Positions 1-7,123 of a stretch of DNA of 64,000 nt are shown in pieces. Every line of letters starts with the position of its first letter. Position 1 is the first letter of the stretch. The notes under the pieces were generated by a model, which did no database searches, had not been told where the DNA came from, and saw nothing but the letters and a program-made list of their open reading frames with translations. This DNA comes from JAAYBF01 sp963716445 (GTDB lineage Bacteria > Actinomycetota > Thermoleophilia > Solirubrobacterales > Thermoleophilaceae), in the NCBI GenBank assembly GCA_963716445.1, contig OY970313.1:930001-994000 (forward strand), given 5' to 3'. A program made the translations under genes and the position numbers.

Positions 1-468
1 CCTCAGCAGCACCCCGGTGAGCGCCTGGTTGACCTCGTCGTGGAGGTCGCGCGCGATGCGCCGACGCTCCTCCTCCTGCGCCCGCAGGACGAGCTGGCCC
101 GACCGCCGCCGCTCCTCGTCCATCCGCCGCAGCAGGCGCTGGAAGGACGATCCGAGGCGGTCGATCTCGTCGACCGGGTCGTCGCTGAGCTCGAACGTGG
201 CGGGCTCCGCGGGATCGATCGCCTCGATGCGCTCGACCAGGCGCTCGAGCGGGTCGAAGCGCCGCTGCAGCATCCAGAGGTTGACGCACAGCGTCAGGAC
301 GATCGCGAGAACGAGGATCAGGAACTGCCAGCGCTGCTCGCCGACCGAGATGTCGAGACCGGCGGCGACGCTCGCGGCGAAGAGCGTCAACGTGACCAGG
401 ACGGCGTTCGCGGCGACCACCTGGCCGATCAGGGAGTCCGCGCGCCTTCTCATCCTTGGTCTCGACAT
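1..468 (-). CDS. Membrane sensor histidine kinase, N-terminal part (cut by window edge)
   Basis: The first 156 residues of a two-component sensor kinase are visible; the ATPase domain lies outside the window. Two hydrophobic segments (about residues 13-37 and 47-68) enclose a very short external loop, followed by a HAMP-like linker (about 70-120) and a dimerisation helix with the motif RIARDLHDEVNQALTG. His143 in that motif is the expected phosphoacceptor; the sequence around it is that of the HisKA_3 (NarL-partner) type. The tiny sensor loop suggests a membrane or internal signal rather than a large extracellular ligand. An in-frame ATG at 453 is an alternative start; neither has a strong ribosome site. 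The regulator partner is not in view. Confidence 0.85.
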   Translation of the reverse strand, partial: MSRPRMRRRADSLIGQVVAANAVLVTLTLFAASVAAGLDISVGEQRWQFLILVLAIVLTLCVNLWMLQRRFDPLERLVERIEAIDPAEPATFELSDDPVDEIDRLGSSFQRLLRRMDEERRRSGQLVLRAQEEERRRIARDLHDEVNQALTGVLLR

Positions 469-493
469 CGGTCGCCTGTGGGCCCGCGACAAG

Positions 494-511
494 ATGGGGT
501 CCAGACCCCAT
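494..511. repeat. 8-bp inverted repeat, GGGGTC-type hairpin
   Basis: ATGGGGTC and GACCCCAT flank a 2-nt centre, a perfect palindrome-like site in the divergent gap between the kinase and the rhodanese-ThiF gene. It may be an operator for the kinase or a copy of a REP-like GGGGTC palindrome; a related core (GGGGTCTGCCCC) sits in the hairpin at 58362-58405. Confidence 0.5.
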
Positions 512-694
512 ATCGGCAGACGCGGCCGTGGACGACAATCTGGGATAGAAGCTTCCGGCTCCAGGCCGACGAGCTTCCGCAAGCAGTGTCTGGGTTTGAG
601 CTCCGGGGCGTCCACATGGGCGCCCCGGCTGCTTTCGGGGACACGCTATCCTTTGTGAAGCATTGCGACGTGGAGCCGTTTCGCGGCTGTTGCG

Positions 695-700
695 TAGAAT
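695..700 (+). promoter_or_regulatory. Putative -10 box of the rhodanese-ThiF gene
   Basis: TAGAAT, 34 nt before the ATG at 735, in a comparatively AT-rich part of the gap. A good ribosome site (AGGAG) lies just before the start. No clear -35 hexamer is visible, so the call is tentative. Confidence 0.35.
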
Positions 701-734
701 GTGGCGGAAGCTGACCGACTTTTAGGAGTTTCAG

Positions 735-1925
735 ATGCCCAGCGGCGCTGAGCTGATCAGGCAGGCAAAGGAGCAGATCACCGAGGTGGACCCGCGCGAG
801 GTCCACGAGCTGCTGGGCAACGGCCACCGCAACGGGACCGTGCTCGTCGACGTGCGCGAGCAGCACGAGTTCGAGGAGGCCCACCTGCCGGGCGCCGTTC
901 ACGTGCCGCGCGGGCACCTCGAGTCGCGCATCGAGGGCGCCGCCGGCGACAAGTCGGCGCGCGTGATCCTCTACTGCGCGTCCGGCAGTCGCTCCGCGCT
1001 CGCCGCCAAGACGCTCGCCGACGAGCTCGGCTACGAGCACGCCGAGTCGATGACCGGCGGCATCACGCTCTGGAAGGACCGCGGCTACGAGGTCGACGTG
1101 CCGCGCCGGCTGACCGACGAGCAGCGCGAGCGCTACTCGCGCCACCTGCTCGTGCCGGAGATCGGCCTCGAGGGCCAGCTGAAGCTGCTCGACGCGAAGG
1201 TGCTGCTGCTTGGAGCCGGCGGCCTCGGCGCCCCGGCCGCCTTCTACCTCGCCGCGGCCGGCGTCGGCACGCTGGGCATCGTCGACGACGACGTCGTCGA
1301 CCTGTCGAACCTCCAGCGCCAGATCGTCCACACCGTCGACCGCGTCGGCATGCCGAAGGTCGACTCGGCCGAGCAGGCGATCCACGCGCTCAACCCGGGC
1401 GTCGACGTCGTGAAGTACGAGACCCGCCTCGACGCCTCCAACATCATGGAGATCGTCGAGGGCTACGACGTGATCGTCGACGGCGTCGACAACTTCCCGA
1501 CGCGCTACCTGCTCAACGACGCCAGCGTGCGCCTGAAGATCCCGGTGGTGTCGGCGTCGATCCTCGGCTTCGACGGCCAGCTCTCGGTCTTCGCTCCCTA
1601 CGACGGCCCCTGCTACCGCTGCCTCTATCCGACCCCGCCGCCCGCCGAGCTGGCGCCGTCGTGCGGGGCCAACGGCGTGCTCGGCGCGCTGCCGGGGATC
1701 ATGGGCGTCCTGCAGGCGATCGAGGTCGTCAAGCTGATCACCGGCTCCGGCGAGCCGATGATCGGGCGGCTGCTGCTCTACGAGGCGCTCAGCACCAGCT
1801 TCACCGACCTCAAGGTCCGCCGCGACCCCGACTGCCCGATCTGCTCGCGCGATCCGGAGTCGATCTCCGACGACGAGATGGGCGTCTTCCCGGATTACGA
1901 GCAGTTCTGCGCGGCGGCCGGTTGA
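735..1925 (+). CDS. moeZ: Rhodanese-ThiF/MoeB adenylyltransferase-sulfurtransferase (MoeZ-type, reversed domain order)
   Basis: Predicted to adenylate the C-terminal glycine of a ubiquitin-like sulfur carrier (here CysO, next gene) and load sulfur on it. Residues about 15-123 are a rhodanese domain with active-site Cys81 (CASGSRS); residues about 127-372 are a ThiF/MoeB domain with nucleotide loop GAGGLG (160-165) and two zinc pairs, CYRC (293/296) and CPIC (367/370). In mycobacterial MoeZ the rhodanese follows the ThiF domain; here it precedes it. Length 396 is normal for a two-domain protein. Adjacent cysO, cysM and mec support a role in cysteine synthesis; molybdopterin or thiamine carriers could also be served. 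A good AGGAG ribosome site supports the ATG. Confidence 0.9.
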   Translation: MPSGAELIRQAKEQITEVDPREVHELLGNGHRNGTVLVDVREQHEFEEAHLPGAVHVPRGHLESRIEGAAGDKSARVILYCASGSRSALAAKTLADELGYEHAESMTGGITLWKDRGYEVDVPRRLTDEQRERYSRHLLVPEIGLEGQLKLLDAKVLLLGAGGLGAPAAFYLAAAGVGTLGIVDDDVVDLSNLQRQIVHTVDRVGMPKVDSAEQAIHALNPGVDVVKYETRLDASNIMEIVEGYDVIVDGVDNFPTRYLLNDASVRLKIPVVSASILGFDGQLSVFAPYDGPCYRCLYPTPPPAELAPSCGANGVLGALPGIMGVLQAIEVVKLITGSGEPMIGRLLLYEALSTSFTDLKVRRDPDCPICSRDPESISDDEMGVFPDYEQFCAAAG

Positions 1926-2037
1926 GACGGCTGCAAACCGTCGCCTGGCGGCGTCATCGGGAGCCTCGCGGGCTGGCGCCCGCCACGGCCCCCTCTTCCT
2001 TGCCATGCTCGGTTTTCGCTCGTCTCAACCGGCCGCC
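1913..2037. repeat. 17-bp perfect inverted repeat between moeZ-like gene and cysO
   Basis: GGCGGCCGGTTGAGACG at 1913-1929 pairs perfectly with 2021-2037. The left arm covers the stop codon of the upstream gene. Inside are smaller hairpins (GACGG/CCGTC, GCGGG/CCCGC) and a segment (about 1938-1973) that closely matches one downstream of the pilin gene at 23570-23605. This is a structured intergenic repeat and may also act as terminator or processing site. Confidence 0.65.
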
Positions 2038-2061
2038 AAGGTCGGATAGGCTTCCCGCGCG

Positions 2062-2334
2062 ATGAGCACGATCAGGATCCCACCGGTGCTGCGGCCCTCG
2101 ACGGGCGGGGAGCGCGAGGTCAGCGCGGACGGGTCGAACGTCGGCGAGGTCCTGCGGGCGCTCGCCACGCAGCATCCCGCCACCGAGAGCCAGCTGTTCG
2201 GCGAGGACGGGGCGCTCAACCGCTACGTCAACGTCTACCTCAACGATGAGGACGTGCGGGTGCTTGACGGCCTCGACACCGACGTCAAGGAGGGCGACAC
2301 GCTTGTCATCCTCCCGGCGATGGCCGGCGGCTGA
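2062..2334 (+). CDS. cysO: CysO-like ubiquitin-fold sulfur carrier protein
   Basis: A 90-residue beta-grasp protein of the MoaD/ThiS family that ends in the diagnostic Gly-Gly (LPAMAGG). In Mycobacterium tuberculosis the CysO C-terminus is converted to a thiocarboxylate and delivers sulfide to O-phosphoserine on CysM; the new cysteine is then cut off by Mec. All partners are encoded within 5 kb here, which makes CysO much likelier than MoaD or ThiS. A TAGGCT box at 2047-2052 lies 9 nt before the ATG and there is no ribosome site, so the transcript may be (nearly) leaderless and independent of the upstream gene. Confidence 0.88.
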   Translation: MSTIRIPPVLRPSTGGEREVSADGSNVGEVLRALATQHPATESQLFGEDGALNRYVNVYLNDEDVRVLDGLDTDVKEGDTLVILPAMAGG

Positions 2335-2435
2335 CGGCTGCCGCCCTCGCGGCTTGCTGCTTGGCAGACTCCCGGTTCTCGCCGTCAGGGGTGCTGGCGG
2401 ATCCATTTGGCCCGATTCGCTCGGATCAGCGGGCT

Positions 2436-2521
2436 AATCCAAATGAGATCCAAAGACCTCCAAAGGGTTGGATATTTGCTATCGTCCAAATCCTTGGATG
2501 TCTTTGGATCTCATTTGGATT
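2436..2521. promoter_or_regulatory. 22-bp perfect inverted repeat, probable Fic operator
   Basis: AATCCAAATGAGATCCAAAG plus 2 nt (2436-2457) is repeated inverted at 2500-2521, separated by 42 nt that hold further TCCAAA/TTGGA copies. TCCAAA occurs at 2438, 2449, 2459 and 2485, with TTGGA on the other strand at 2468, 2494, 2504 and 2515. The right arm ends 4 nt before the likely GTG start of the Fic gene. The clustered spacing suggests a multi-site operator, plausibly for the Fic protein's own C-terminal helix-turn-helix region. The sequence is much richer in A/T than its surroundings. Confidence 0.7.
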
Positions 2522-2525
2522 TCGT

Positions 2526-3866
2526 GTGCGCGTAGCTCCAGCACCTACATTCGACGAGGTTCTGCGCGCGTTCACGGGCAAGAGCGAGCGCTTGATCCAA
2601 ATCATGCGGCGAGCCATTTCCGAGCCAGGGGACGGCTACGTCCACTGGGACACACTTCGCCACCGCGATCCGCCAGACGGATTGACGCATGAGGAGTGGT
2701 GGTTCCTACTCAAGTGGACGCGCCGCCAGCTACTTCGAAACCTTCCGCTGACCGACGCGCAGGGAGAGCACTTCGTGTACGGCATGCCGGATGCGGTTCA
2801 GCGTGCCTTGCACCAGGTCGATCAGAGGTGCAGCGGCGAGATCGCGATGCCGGAGGTCGTCACGGCAGATGACCAGGCACGCCACCACTACCTCGTCAAC
2901 TCGCTGATGGAGGAGGCGATTCGGTCGAGTCAATTGGAGGGTGCGACCACCTCCCGCCGCGTAGCCAAGGATCTCCTGCGGTCGGGACGCGAGCCCAAGG
3001 ACCGCAGCGAGCGCATGATCCTCAACAACTACTCGGCGCTGCGTTTCATGCGGGACGTCGGCGACGAGCTGAGCACCGAGACGATTCTCGAGCTGCATCG
3101 CATCGTCACCGACGGGACGCTGGACGACCCAAGCGCTGCTGGGCGCTTGCAAACGCCAGATGAGGACCGCGTCGCTGTGTTCGATCGGGCTTCGCGGCGG
3201 GTCCTTCACAAGCCACCGCCGGCCGAGCTGCTTCCCGAGCGTCTGCAGGCGCTGTGTGACTTTGCGAACGCCGACGGCGACTCGGACCCGTTCATCCACC
3301 CAGTGCTCCGGGCGGTACTGCTGCACTTCTGGCTGGCCTACGACCATCCTTTCGAGGACGGCAATGGCCGGACGGCGCGGGCCTTGTTCTACTGGTACAT
3401 GCGGACGCGTGGGTACTGGCTCGTCGAGTATCTGTCCGTCTCGCGCATCCTGGCTCACGCTCCGGCGAAATACGCCAGGGCGTTCCTCTACACGGAGACG
3501 GACGAGCGGGACACGACCTACTTCATTCGCTACCAGCTGAGGGTCATAGAGCGCGCCATAGGGGAGCTCCACGAGTACTTGAACCGGAAGGTTCAGGAGA
3601 TTCGGGAGGTCGAGCGACTGATGAAGGCGGACTCGGAGCAGTTCAACCACCGCCAGCTGGCGCTTCTCAGCCACGCCGTTCGTAATCCGGGCTACGAGTA
3701 CACCTTCCACTCGCACTCGTCTAGCCATACCGTGACGCACGAGACGGCCCGGAACGACCTCGTGCCGTTGGTAGACATGGGCCTGCTGGAGCGGCGGCGT
3801 ATGGGACGCCAATACCGCTTCACTCCCCACCCCGAGCTCGCGCAGCGGCTCAAGAGGGCCGCTTAG
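2526..3866 (+). CDS. Fic-domain protein (AMPylase family, self-inhibited class, C-terminal winged helix)
   Basis: The Fic signature HPFEDGNGRTAR is intact, with His as catalytic base and Asp/Glu for metal binding, so nucleotide transfer to a target hydroxyl is expected. An upstream helix carries SSQLEG, matching the (S/T)xxxE(G/N) inhibitory motif of class II Fic proteins, whose Glu blocks the active site. The C-terminus (about the last 75 residues) looks like a winged helix. I chose GTG 2526 because MRVAPAPTFDEVL matches the usual N-terminus of such proteins; an open frame continues upstream to 2361 through the inverted repeat, and ATG 2604 is a shorter option. Codon use is less GC-biased than neighbours, suggesting acquisition into the cys cluster. 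Confidence 0.85.
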   Translation: MRVAPAPTFDEVLRAFTGKSERLIQIMRRAISEPGDGYVHWDTLRHRDPPDGLTHEEWWFLLKWTRRQLLRNLPLTDAQGEHFVYGMPDAVQRALHQVDQRCSGEIAMPEVVTADDQARHHYLVNSLMEEAIRSSQLEGATTSRRVAKDLLRSGREPKDRSERMILNNYSALRFMRDVGDELSTETILELHRIVTDGTLDDPSAAGRLQTPDEDRVAVFDRASRRVLHKPPPAELLPERLQALCDFANADGDSDPFIHPVLRAVLLHFWLAYDHPFEDGNGRTARALFYWYMRTRGYWLVEYLSVSRILAHAPAKYARAFLYTETDERDTTYFIRYQLRVIERAIGELHEYLNRKVQEIREVERLMKADSEQFNHRQLALLSHAVRNPGYEYTFHSHSSSHTVTHETARNDLVPLVDMGLLERRRMGRQYRFTPHPELAQRLKRAA

Positions 3867-3904
3867 CGCTCGGGCGCTTGTCCGGCGCTACACTTTTTGA
3901 AGTA

Positions 3905-4879
3905 ATGACGGAGGGGCTACAGAACCGGCCTTGCGGGGGGCGCTACGGGGACGTCATCGAGGCGATCGGCAACACGCCGCTGGTCGAGCTCAAGCGCCTG
4001 TCGCCGAAGCCGGGCGTGCGGATCTACGCCAAGCTCGAGTCCTACAACCCGACCGGGTCGGTGAAGGACCGCGTCGCGCGCGGCCTGATCGAGGACGCGG
4101 AGTCCAAGGGCGCGATCGAGCCCGGCCAGACGATCCTCGAGCCGACCTCCGGCAACACCGGCATCTCGCTGGCGATGATCTGCAAGCGCAAGGGCTATCC
4201 GCTGAAGGTCGTGATGCCCGACAACGTGACCGAGGAGCGCACCCAGCTCCTGCGCATGTACGGCGCCGAGATCGTCTACTCGCCCGGCGCGCAGGGATCC
4301 AACGGGGCGGTCGCGCTGGCGCTCGAGATCGCCGAGGGCGACTCGTCGTACTACATGCCCTACCAGTACGGCAACCAGGCCAATCCCGACTCCCACTACA
4401 ACGGCACCGCCGTCGAGATCCTCGAGGAGCTCGACGAGGTGGCCGCGTTCGTCGCCGGGCTCGGCACCGGCGGAACGCTGATGGGCAACGGGCGCCGCCT
4501 GAAGGAGCGGGATCCGGACACGCTGGTCGTCGCCGCCGAGCCGCTGCAGGGCGAGCTGGTGCAGGGCCTGCGCTCGCTCGACGACGGCTTCATCCCGCCG
4601 ATCATCGACCTGTCGCTGATCGACCGCAAGATCTTCGTCTCGAACCGCGACTCGGTCGTCTGGACCAAGCGCCTGCTCGAGGAGGAGGGGCTGTTCGCCG
4701 GCGTGTCGAGCGGCGCGATCGCGGCCATCGCCGTGCGGATCGCCGGCGAGCTCGACGAGGGCAACGTCGTCTTCGTCGTCGCCGACGACGGCTGGAAGTA
4801 CCTCAGCTCCGGCGTCTACTCCAAGCCGATCGAGCAGCTCGAGGCCGAGGGCGTGCTCGACTCGGCGTCCTTCTGGTAG
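3905..4879 (+). CDS. cysM: CysM-type O-phosphoserine/CysO-dependent cysteine synthase
   Basis: A 324-residue PLP enzyme of the fold-type II cysteine synthase family. Lys54 in NPTGSVKDR is the PLP Schiff-base lysine and TSGNTGIS binds the substrate carboxylate. The sequence resembles mycobacterial CysM throughout, including the C-terminal segment VVADDGWKYLSSGVYS that closes over the active site and lets CysM use thiocarboxylated CysO. Position in a cluster with cysO, mec and the ThiF activator supports this over CysK or cystathionine beta-synthase. ATG 3905 is preferred; the frame is open to a TTG at 3878 with no ribosome site. Confidence 0.9.
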   Translation: MTEGLQNRPCGGRYGDVIEAIGNTPLVELKRLSPKPGVRIYAKLESYNPTGSVKDRVARGLIEDAESKGAIEPGQTILEPTSGNTGISLAMICKRKGYPLKVVMPDNVTEERTQLLRMYGAEIVYSPGAQGSNGAVALALEIAEGDSSYYMPYQYGNQANPDSHYNGTAVEILEELDEVAAFVAGLGTGGTLMGNGRRLKERDPDTLVVAAEPLQGELVQGLRSLDDGFIPPIIDLSLIDRKIFVSNRDSVVWTKRLLEEEGLFAGVSSGAIAAIAVRIAGELDEGNVVFVVADDGWKYLSSGVYSKPIEQLEAEGVLDSASFW

Positions 4880-4886
4880 CCGCGGC

Positions 4887-5249
4887 CTACTGGCGGACGG
4901 TGCGCGTCGGCTCGGCGGACTCGCCGTCCGGCTCGCCGATCCCCGCATCGCCCTGCACGTCGTCGGCGTCGGGCAGGTCGTCGTCGGGCAGGTCGTCGTC
5001 GTAGGGAGGGCCCTGGTCGACGACGGTCGCCGGATCGACTGGCAGGCCCCCCGGATCGTCACGGCGCGGCGAGGGCGCCTCGACCGCGTCGTCATCGTCA
5101 CCGCCGTACCCCTGCAGCGAGTCGCGCAGCTCGCGCATCCCGCGCCCCAGCGAGCGAGCGGTCTCGGGAAGCCGGGACGGGCCGAGCACCAGCAGGGCGA
5201 TCACGAGGATCACCACCAGCTCCATCGGCGAGGGGGACATGAAGGCCAT
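4887..5249 (-). CDS. tatA: Twin-arginine translocase subunit TatA/TatB-like
   Basis: A short N-terminal transmembrane helix (MELVVILVIALLVLGPSRLPE) with the conserved hinge Gly-Pro and following amphipathic helix (ETARSLGRGMRELRDSL) are those of Sec-independent translocase TatA. The 120-residue length comes from a long Asp/Glu/Pro-rich tail from about residue 48. TatC is not in the window. ATG 5249 has a GGAGGGG ribosome site; ATG 5240 is in frame. Both starts lie inside a 12-bp hairpin (separate entry). It is convergent with cysM, leaving 7 bp between the stop codons. Confidence 0.85.
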   Translation of the reverse strand: MAFMSPSPMELVVILVIALLVLGPSRLPETARSLGRGMRELRDSLQGYGGDDDDAVEAPSPRRDDPGGLPVDPATVVDQGPPYDDDLPDDDLPDADDVQGDAGIGEPDGESAEPTRTVRQ

Positions 5250-5258
5250 GTCCCCCTC
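5230..5258 (-). promoter_or_regulatory. Hairpin over the tatA ribosome site and start codons
   Basis: In the tatA mRNA, GAGGGGGACATG and CATGTCCCCCTC form a perfect 12-bp stem around a 5-nt loop. The ribosome site and first ATG lie in the 5' arm and the second in-frame ATG in the 3' arm, so folding would mask translation initiation. Confidence 0.6.
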
Positions 5259-5262
5259 CAGG

Positions 5263-5688
5263 CTACCCGTCCTCGACCTCGATCGTTCCGGTCATCTTCG
5301 AGTGGAACGTGCATCTGAAGTCGTACTTGGCGGGCACGTCGAAGACCACCCTCTGCAGCTCCCCGGGGACGAGCGCATGGGTCGCGAAGCCCTTCGCGGT
5401 GGCGTGGGCTACCTCCGACCCGTCGTGCGCCGTCGGTCCCGGTTGCGGCGAGACGTCGATCTTCGCGCGCGACTCGTCCTCGGCCGAGTGCGGGAGCTCC
5501 TTCGAGCGGTTGACGAAGGTCACCTCGTCGCCGGCCTCGAGCTTCAGGTCCGAGGGCTCGAACCCGGCGTCGGAGATCACGACCTTCAACGGCTCGGCAT
5601 CGGATCCGTCGTCACCGCACCCGGCGAAGACGACCGCCGCTACGGCTGCCGTGACGACACCGATCCACATGCCCCGTCGAGCCCTCAT
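5263..5688 (-). CDS. Cupredoxin-domain lipoprotein (plastocyanin-like)
   Basis: A 141-residue exported protein with a lipoprotein signal (VAAVVFAGCGDD) that anchors the mature chain by its Cys. The mature domain is a plastocyanin/amicyanin-type cupredoxin: the first copper His is in ELPHSAED and the other ligands in FRCTFHSKMTG (Cys, His, Met), so all four type 1 copper ligands are present. It could carry electrons at the outer membrane face, for example to the cytochrome oxidase encoded at 54-57 kb, but no partner is adjacent. It overlaps the upstream paralogue by 4 bp (ATGA), so the two are co-translated. Confidence 0.8.
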   Translation of the reverse strand: MRARRGMWIGVVTAAVAAVVFAGCGDDGSDAEPLKVVISDAGFEPSDLKLEAGDEVTFVNRSKELPHSAEDESRAKIDVSPQPGPTAHDGSEVAHATAKGFATHALVPGELQRVVFDVPAKYDFRCTFHSKMTGTIEVEDG

Positions 5689-6086
5689 CCGTCGTCCTCC
5701 TCCGTGTCGACGACCTCGACGACGCCCCTCATCCTGTCGTTGAGCGAGGAATGGAACCTGTACCTGCCGGGCGTGTCGAACTCGACCGAGTCGGCCTCGC
5801 CCGGCTGAAGCGTGTGCAGGTCGAACACGTTGCGCTCGTCGAGATCGCGCCGATCCGTCGCAAAGAAGCCGGCGCCGTCCGTCTCCGCGGTGTTCGCGGT
5901 TTGGCTGCCGTTGACCCAGGTCACGCGGCCTCCGACCTCGATGCGGACCTCGGCCGGGCGGTAGGTGGAGTCGGTCATGACGATGGTGGCCTTCGGCGAC
6001 GCGTCGTCCTGGACCGCGCTGCTGTCGTCACCGCCGCAGCCGGGCGCCAGCAGGACAGCGCAGGCCAACGCCCACGGCCAATTCAT
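5685..6086 (-). CDS. Cupredoxin-like lipoprotein with lost copper ligands
   Basis: A paralogue of the next gene, 133 residues, starting at ATG 6086 behind a GAGGGG ribosome site and beginning with a lipoprotein signal (LACAVLLAPGCGG). The cupredoxin-like fold is recognisable (TYRPAEVRIEVGGRVTWVN and GRYRFHSSLNDRMRGVVEV), but the expected first His is Asn (SQTANTAETD) and the ligand loop has Ser and Asn where Cys and His occur in the paralogue; only Met remains. Copper binding is therefore unlikely unless the alternative His in YRFH is used. It may be structural or a metal-independent partner of the intact paralogue. Confidence 0.7.
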   Translation of the reverse strand: MNWPWALACAVLLAPGCGGDDSSAVQDDASPKATIVMTDSTYRPAEVRIEVGGRVTWVNGSQTANTAETDGAGFFATDRRDLDERNVFDLHTLQPGEADSVEFDTPGRYRFHSSLNDRMRGVVEVVDTEEDDG

Positions 6087-6223
6087 CCACACCCCTCGAC
6101 GACCGTCGATCCCTCCGACCATCCGGTCGCTCGCCTCCCTCCATCGCGAAGCAGCAGACGGCACCATCATAGTCGCACCGCGCCGCCGCGCGCCGGTTCG
6201 CCGGGCTGGGCTCGCACGTCCCT

Positions 6224-6229
6224 TACCCT
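6224..6229 (+). promoter_or_regulatory. -10 box of a leaderless mec transcript
   Basis: TACCCT lies 6 nt before the mec ATG and no ribosome site is present, the spacing expected when transcription starts at the start codon itself. Confidence 0.55.
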
Positions 6230-6235
6230 GGGCGG

Positions 6236-6622
6236 ATGCGGATGACCGGCGCTCAGCGGGACGGGTTGATCGCGCACGCGCGCGAAGAGGCTCCGAACGA
6301 GTGCTGCGGCTATCTGCGCGGACGCGAGGGGCGCGTCGAGGAGATGTTCCGGGCGCAGAATCCGCGCCGCTCGCCGTACGGCTACGAGCTGGATCCCAAG
6401 AGCCTGCTGGCCGCCAACGAGCTCGACGACCAGGGCTACGACGTCGCGATCTACCACTCGCATCCACGCAGTCCCGCCGAGCCGTCGCAGACCGACATCA
6501 ACCTCGCGACCTACCCTCACTGGACCTACCTGATCGTCTCGCTCGCCGACGAGCCGCACGTCCGCGCCTGGCGGATCTTCGACGGGCGCGTCGAGGAGGA
6601 GGAGATCGAGGTCGATGGCTGA
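6236..6622 (+). CDS. mec: Mec-type JAMM metalloprotease (CysO-cysteine peptidase)
   Basis: A 128-residue zinc isopeptidase of the JAMM/Mov34 family. The full catalytic set is visible: Glu22 (NECCGYL), His74-x-His76 (YHSHPRS), Ser84 and Asp87 (SQTD). In M. tuberculosis Mec removes cysteine from CysO-cysteine made by CysM, completing sulfur-carrier cysteine synthesis; the neighbouring cysO and cysM make this the likely role. In mycobacteria the three genes are contiguous, whereas here tatA and two cupredoxin genes separate mec from cysM. The next gene overlaps by 8 bp. Confidence 0.88.
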   Translation: MRMTGAQRDGLIAHAREEAPNECCGYLRGREGRVEEMFRAQNPRRSPYGYELDPKSLLAANELDDQGYDVAIYHSHPRSPAEPSQTDINLATYPHWTYLIVSLADEPHVRAWRIFDGRVEEEEIEVDG

Positions 6623-7097
6623 CCTCCCTCGACCTGGGGAGGGCGAGCCGGAGCGGGTCGAGCCGGCCCGCGACGAGGCTCACGAGCGGGCGCGCAAGGT
6701 CGACCCGGCCTATGCCGAGGGTGAGCTGGTGCGCGTCGGGGGTGCTTGGAACCAGGCGGAGGCCGAGCTGATCCAGGGCATGCTGCTCGAGCACGGCGTG
6801 CCGAGCGTGCTGCGCCGCACCGCCGGCTTCGACGTGCCGGACTTCCTGGCCGGGGGCCCGCGCGGCGTCTTCGTGCCCGCGGCGGGCGCCGAGACGGCGC
6901 GCGAGCTGCTGCGCGCCGTCGACGCCGCGCCAGAGAGCGATCCGGAGACCGCGCCGCCCGCCGGCGATGGCGGGGCCGTGCGCGGCGACGGCCGGCCCTC
7001 CGAGCTGCGGCGCGCGCTGTGGATCGCACTGGCGGTGCTGCTCGCCGCGGGCGCCGCGGCGCTACTCGCGTGGCTGGCGCTGCAGGGATCGGCGTGA
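6615..7097 (+). CDS. DUF2007-like protein with C-terminal membrane anchor
   Basis: A 160-residue protein. Residues about 37-105 (LVRVGGAWNQAEAELIQGMLLEHGVPSVL) resemble the DUF2007 'putative signal transducing' domain, a small alpha-beta fold often attached to membrane proteins. A charged linker leads to one C-terminal transmembrane helix (about 131-155), so the domain should face the cytoplasm as a tail-anchored protein. The start overlaps mec, implying co-translation; no functional tie to cysteine synthesis is known to me. Confidence 0.65.
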   Translation: MADLPRPGEGEPERVEPARDEAHERARKVDPAYAEGELVRVGGAWNQAEAELIQGMLLEHGVPSVLRRTAGFDVPDFLAGGPRGVFVPAAGAETARELLRAVDAAPESDPETAPPAGDGGAVRGDGRPSELRRALWIALAVLLAAGAAALLAWLALQGSA

Positions 7098-7123
7098 CCG
7101 AGGCCCGGTAGCCTTCGCCGCCG

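Noticed and set aside
450..2006. Very long open frames antisense to the rhodanese-ThiF gene and to many others (for example 39853-41652 opposite glmS, 60152-62782 opposite the ROK and tkt genes)
   Set aside because: They are artefacts of extreme GC at third codon positions; translations are low-complexity Arg/Ala/Asp mixtures with no family motif, and the sense genes are clear.
2361..2525. Longer N-terminus for the Fic protein
   Set aside because: The extra residues would be encoded by the inverted-repeat operator and by GC-rich trailer of cysO; homologous N-termini begin at MRVAP-like sequence.
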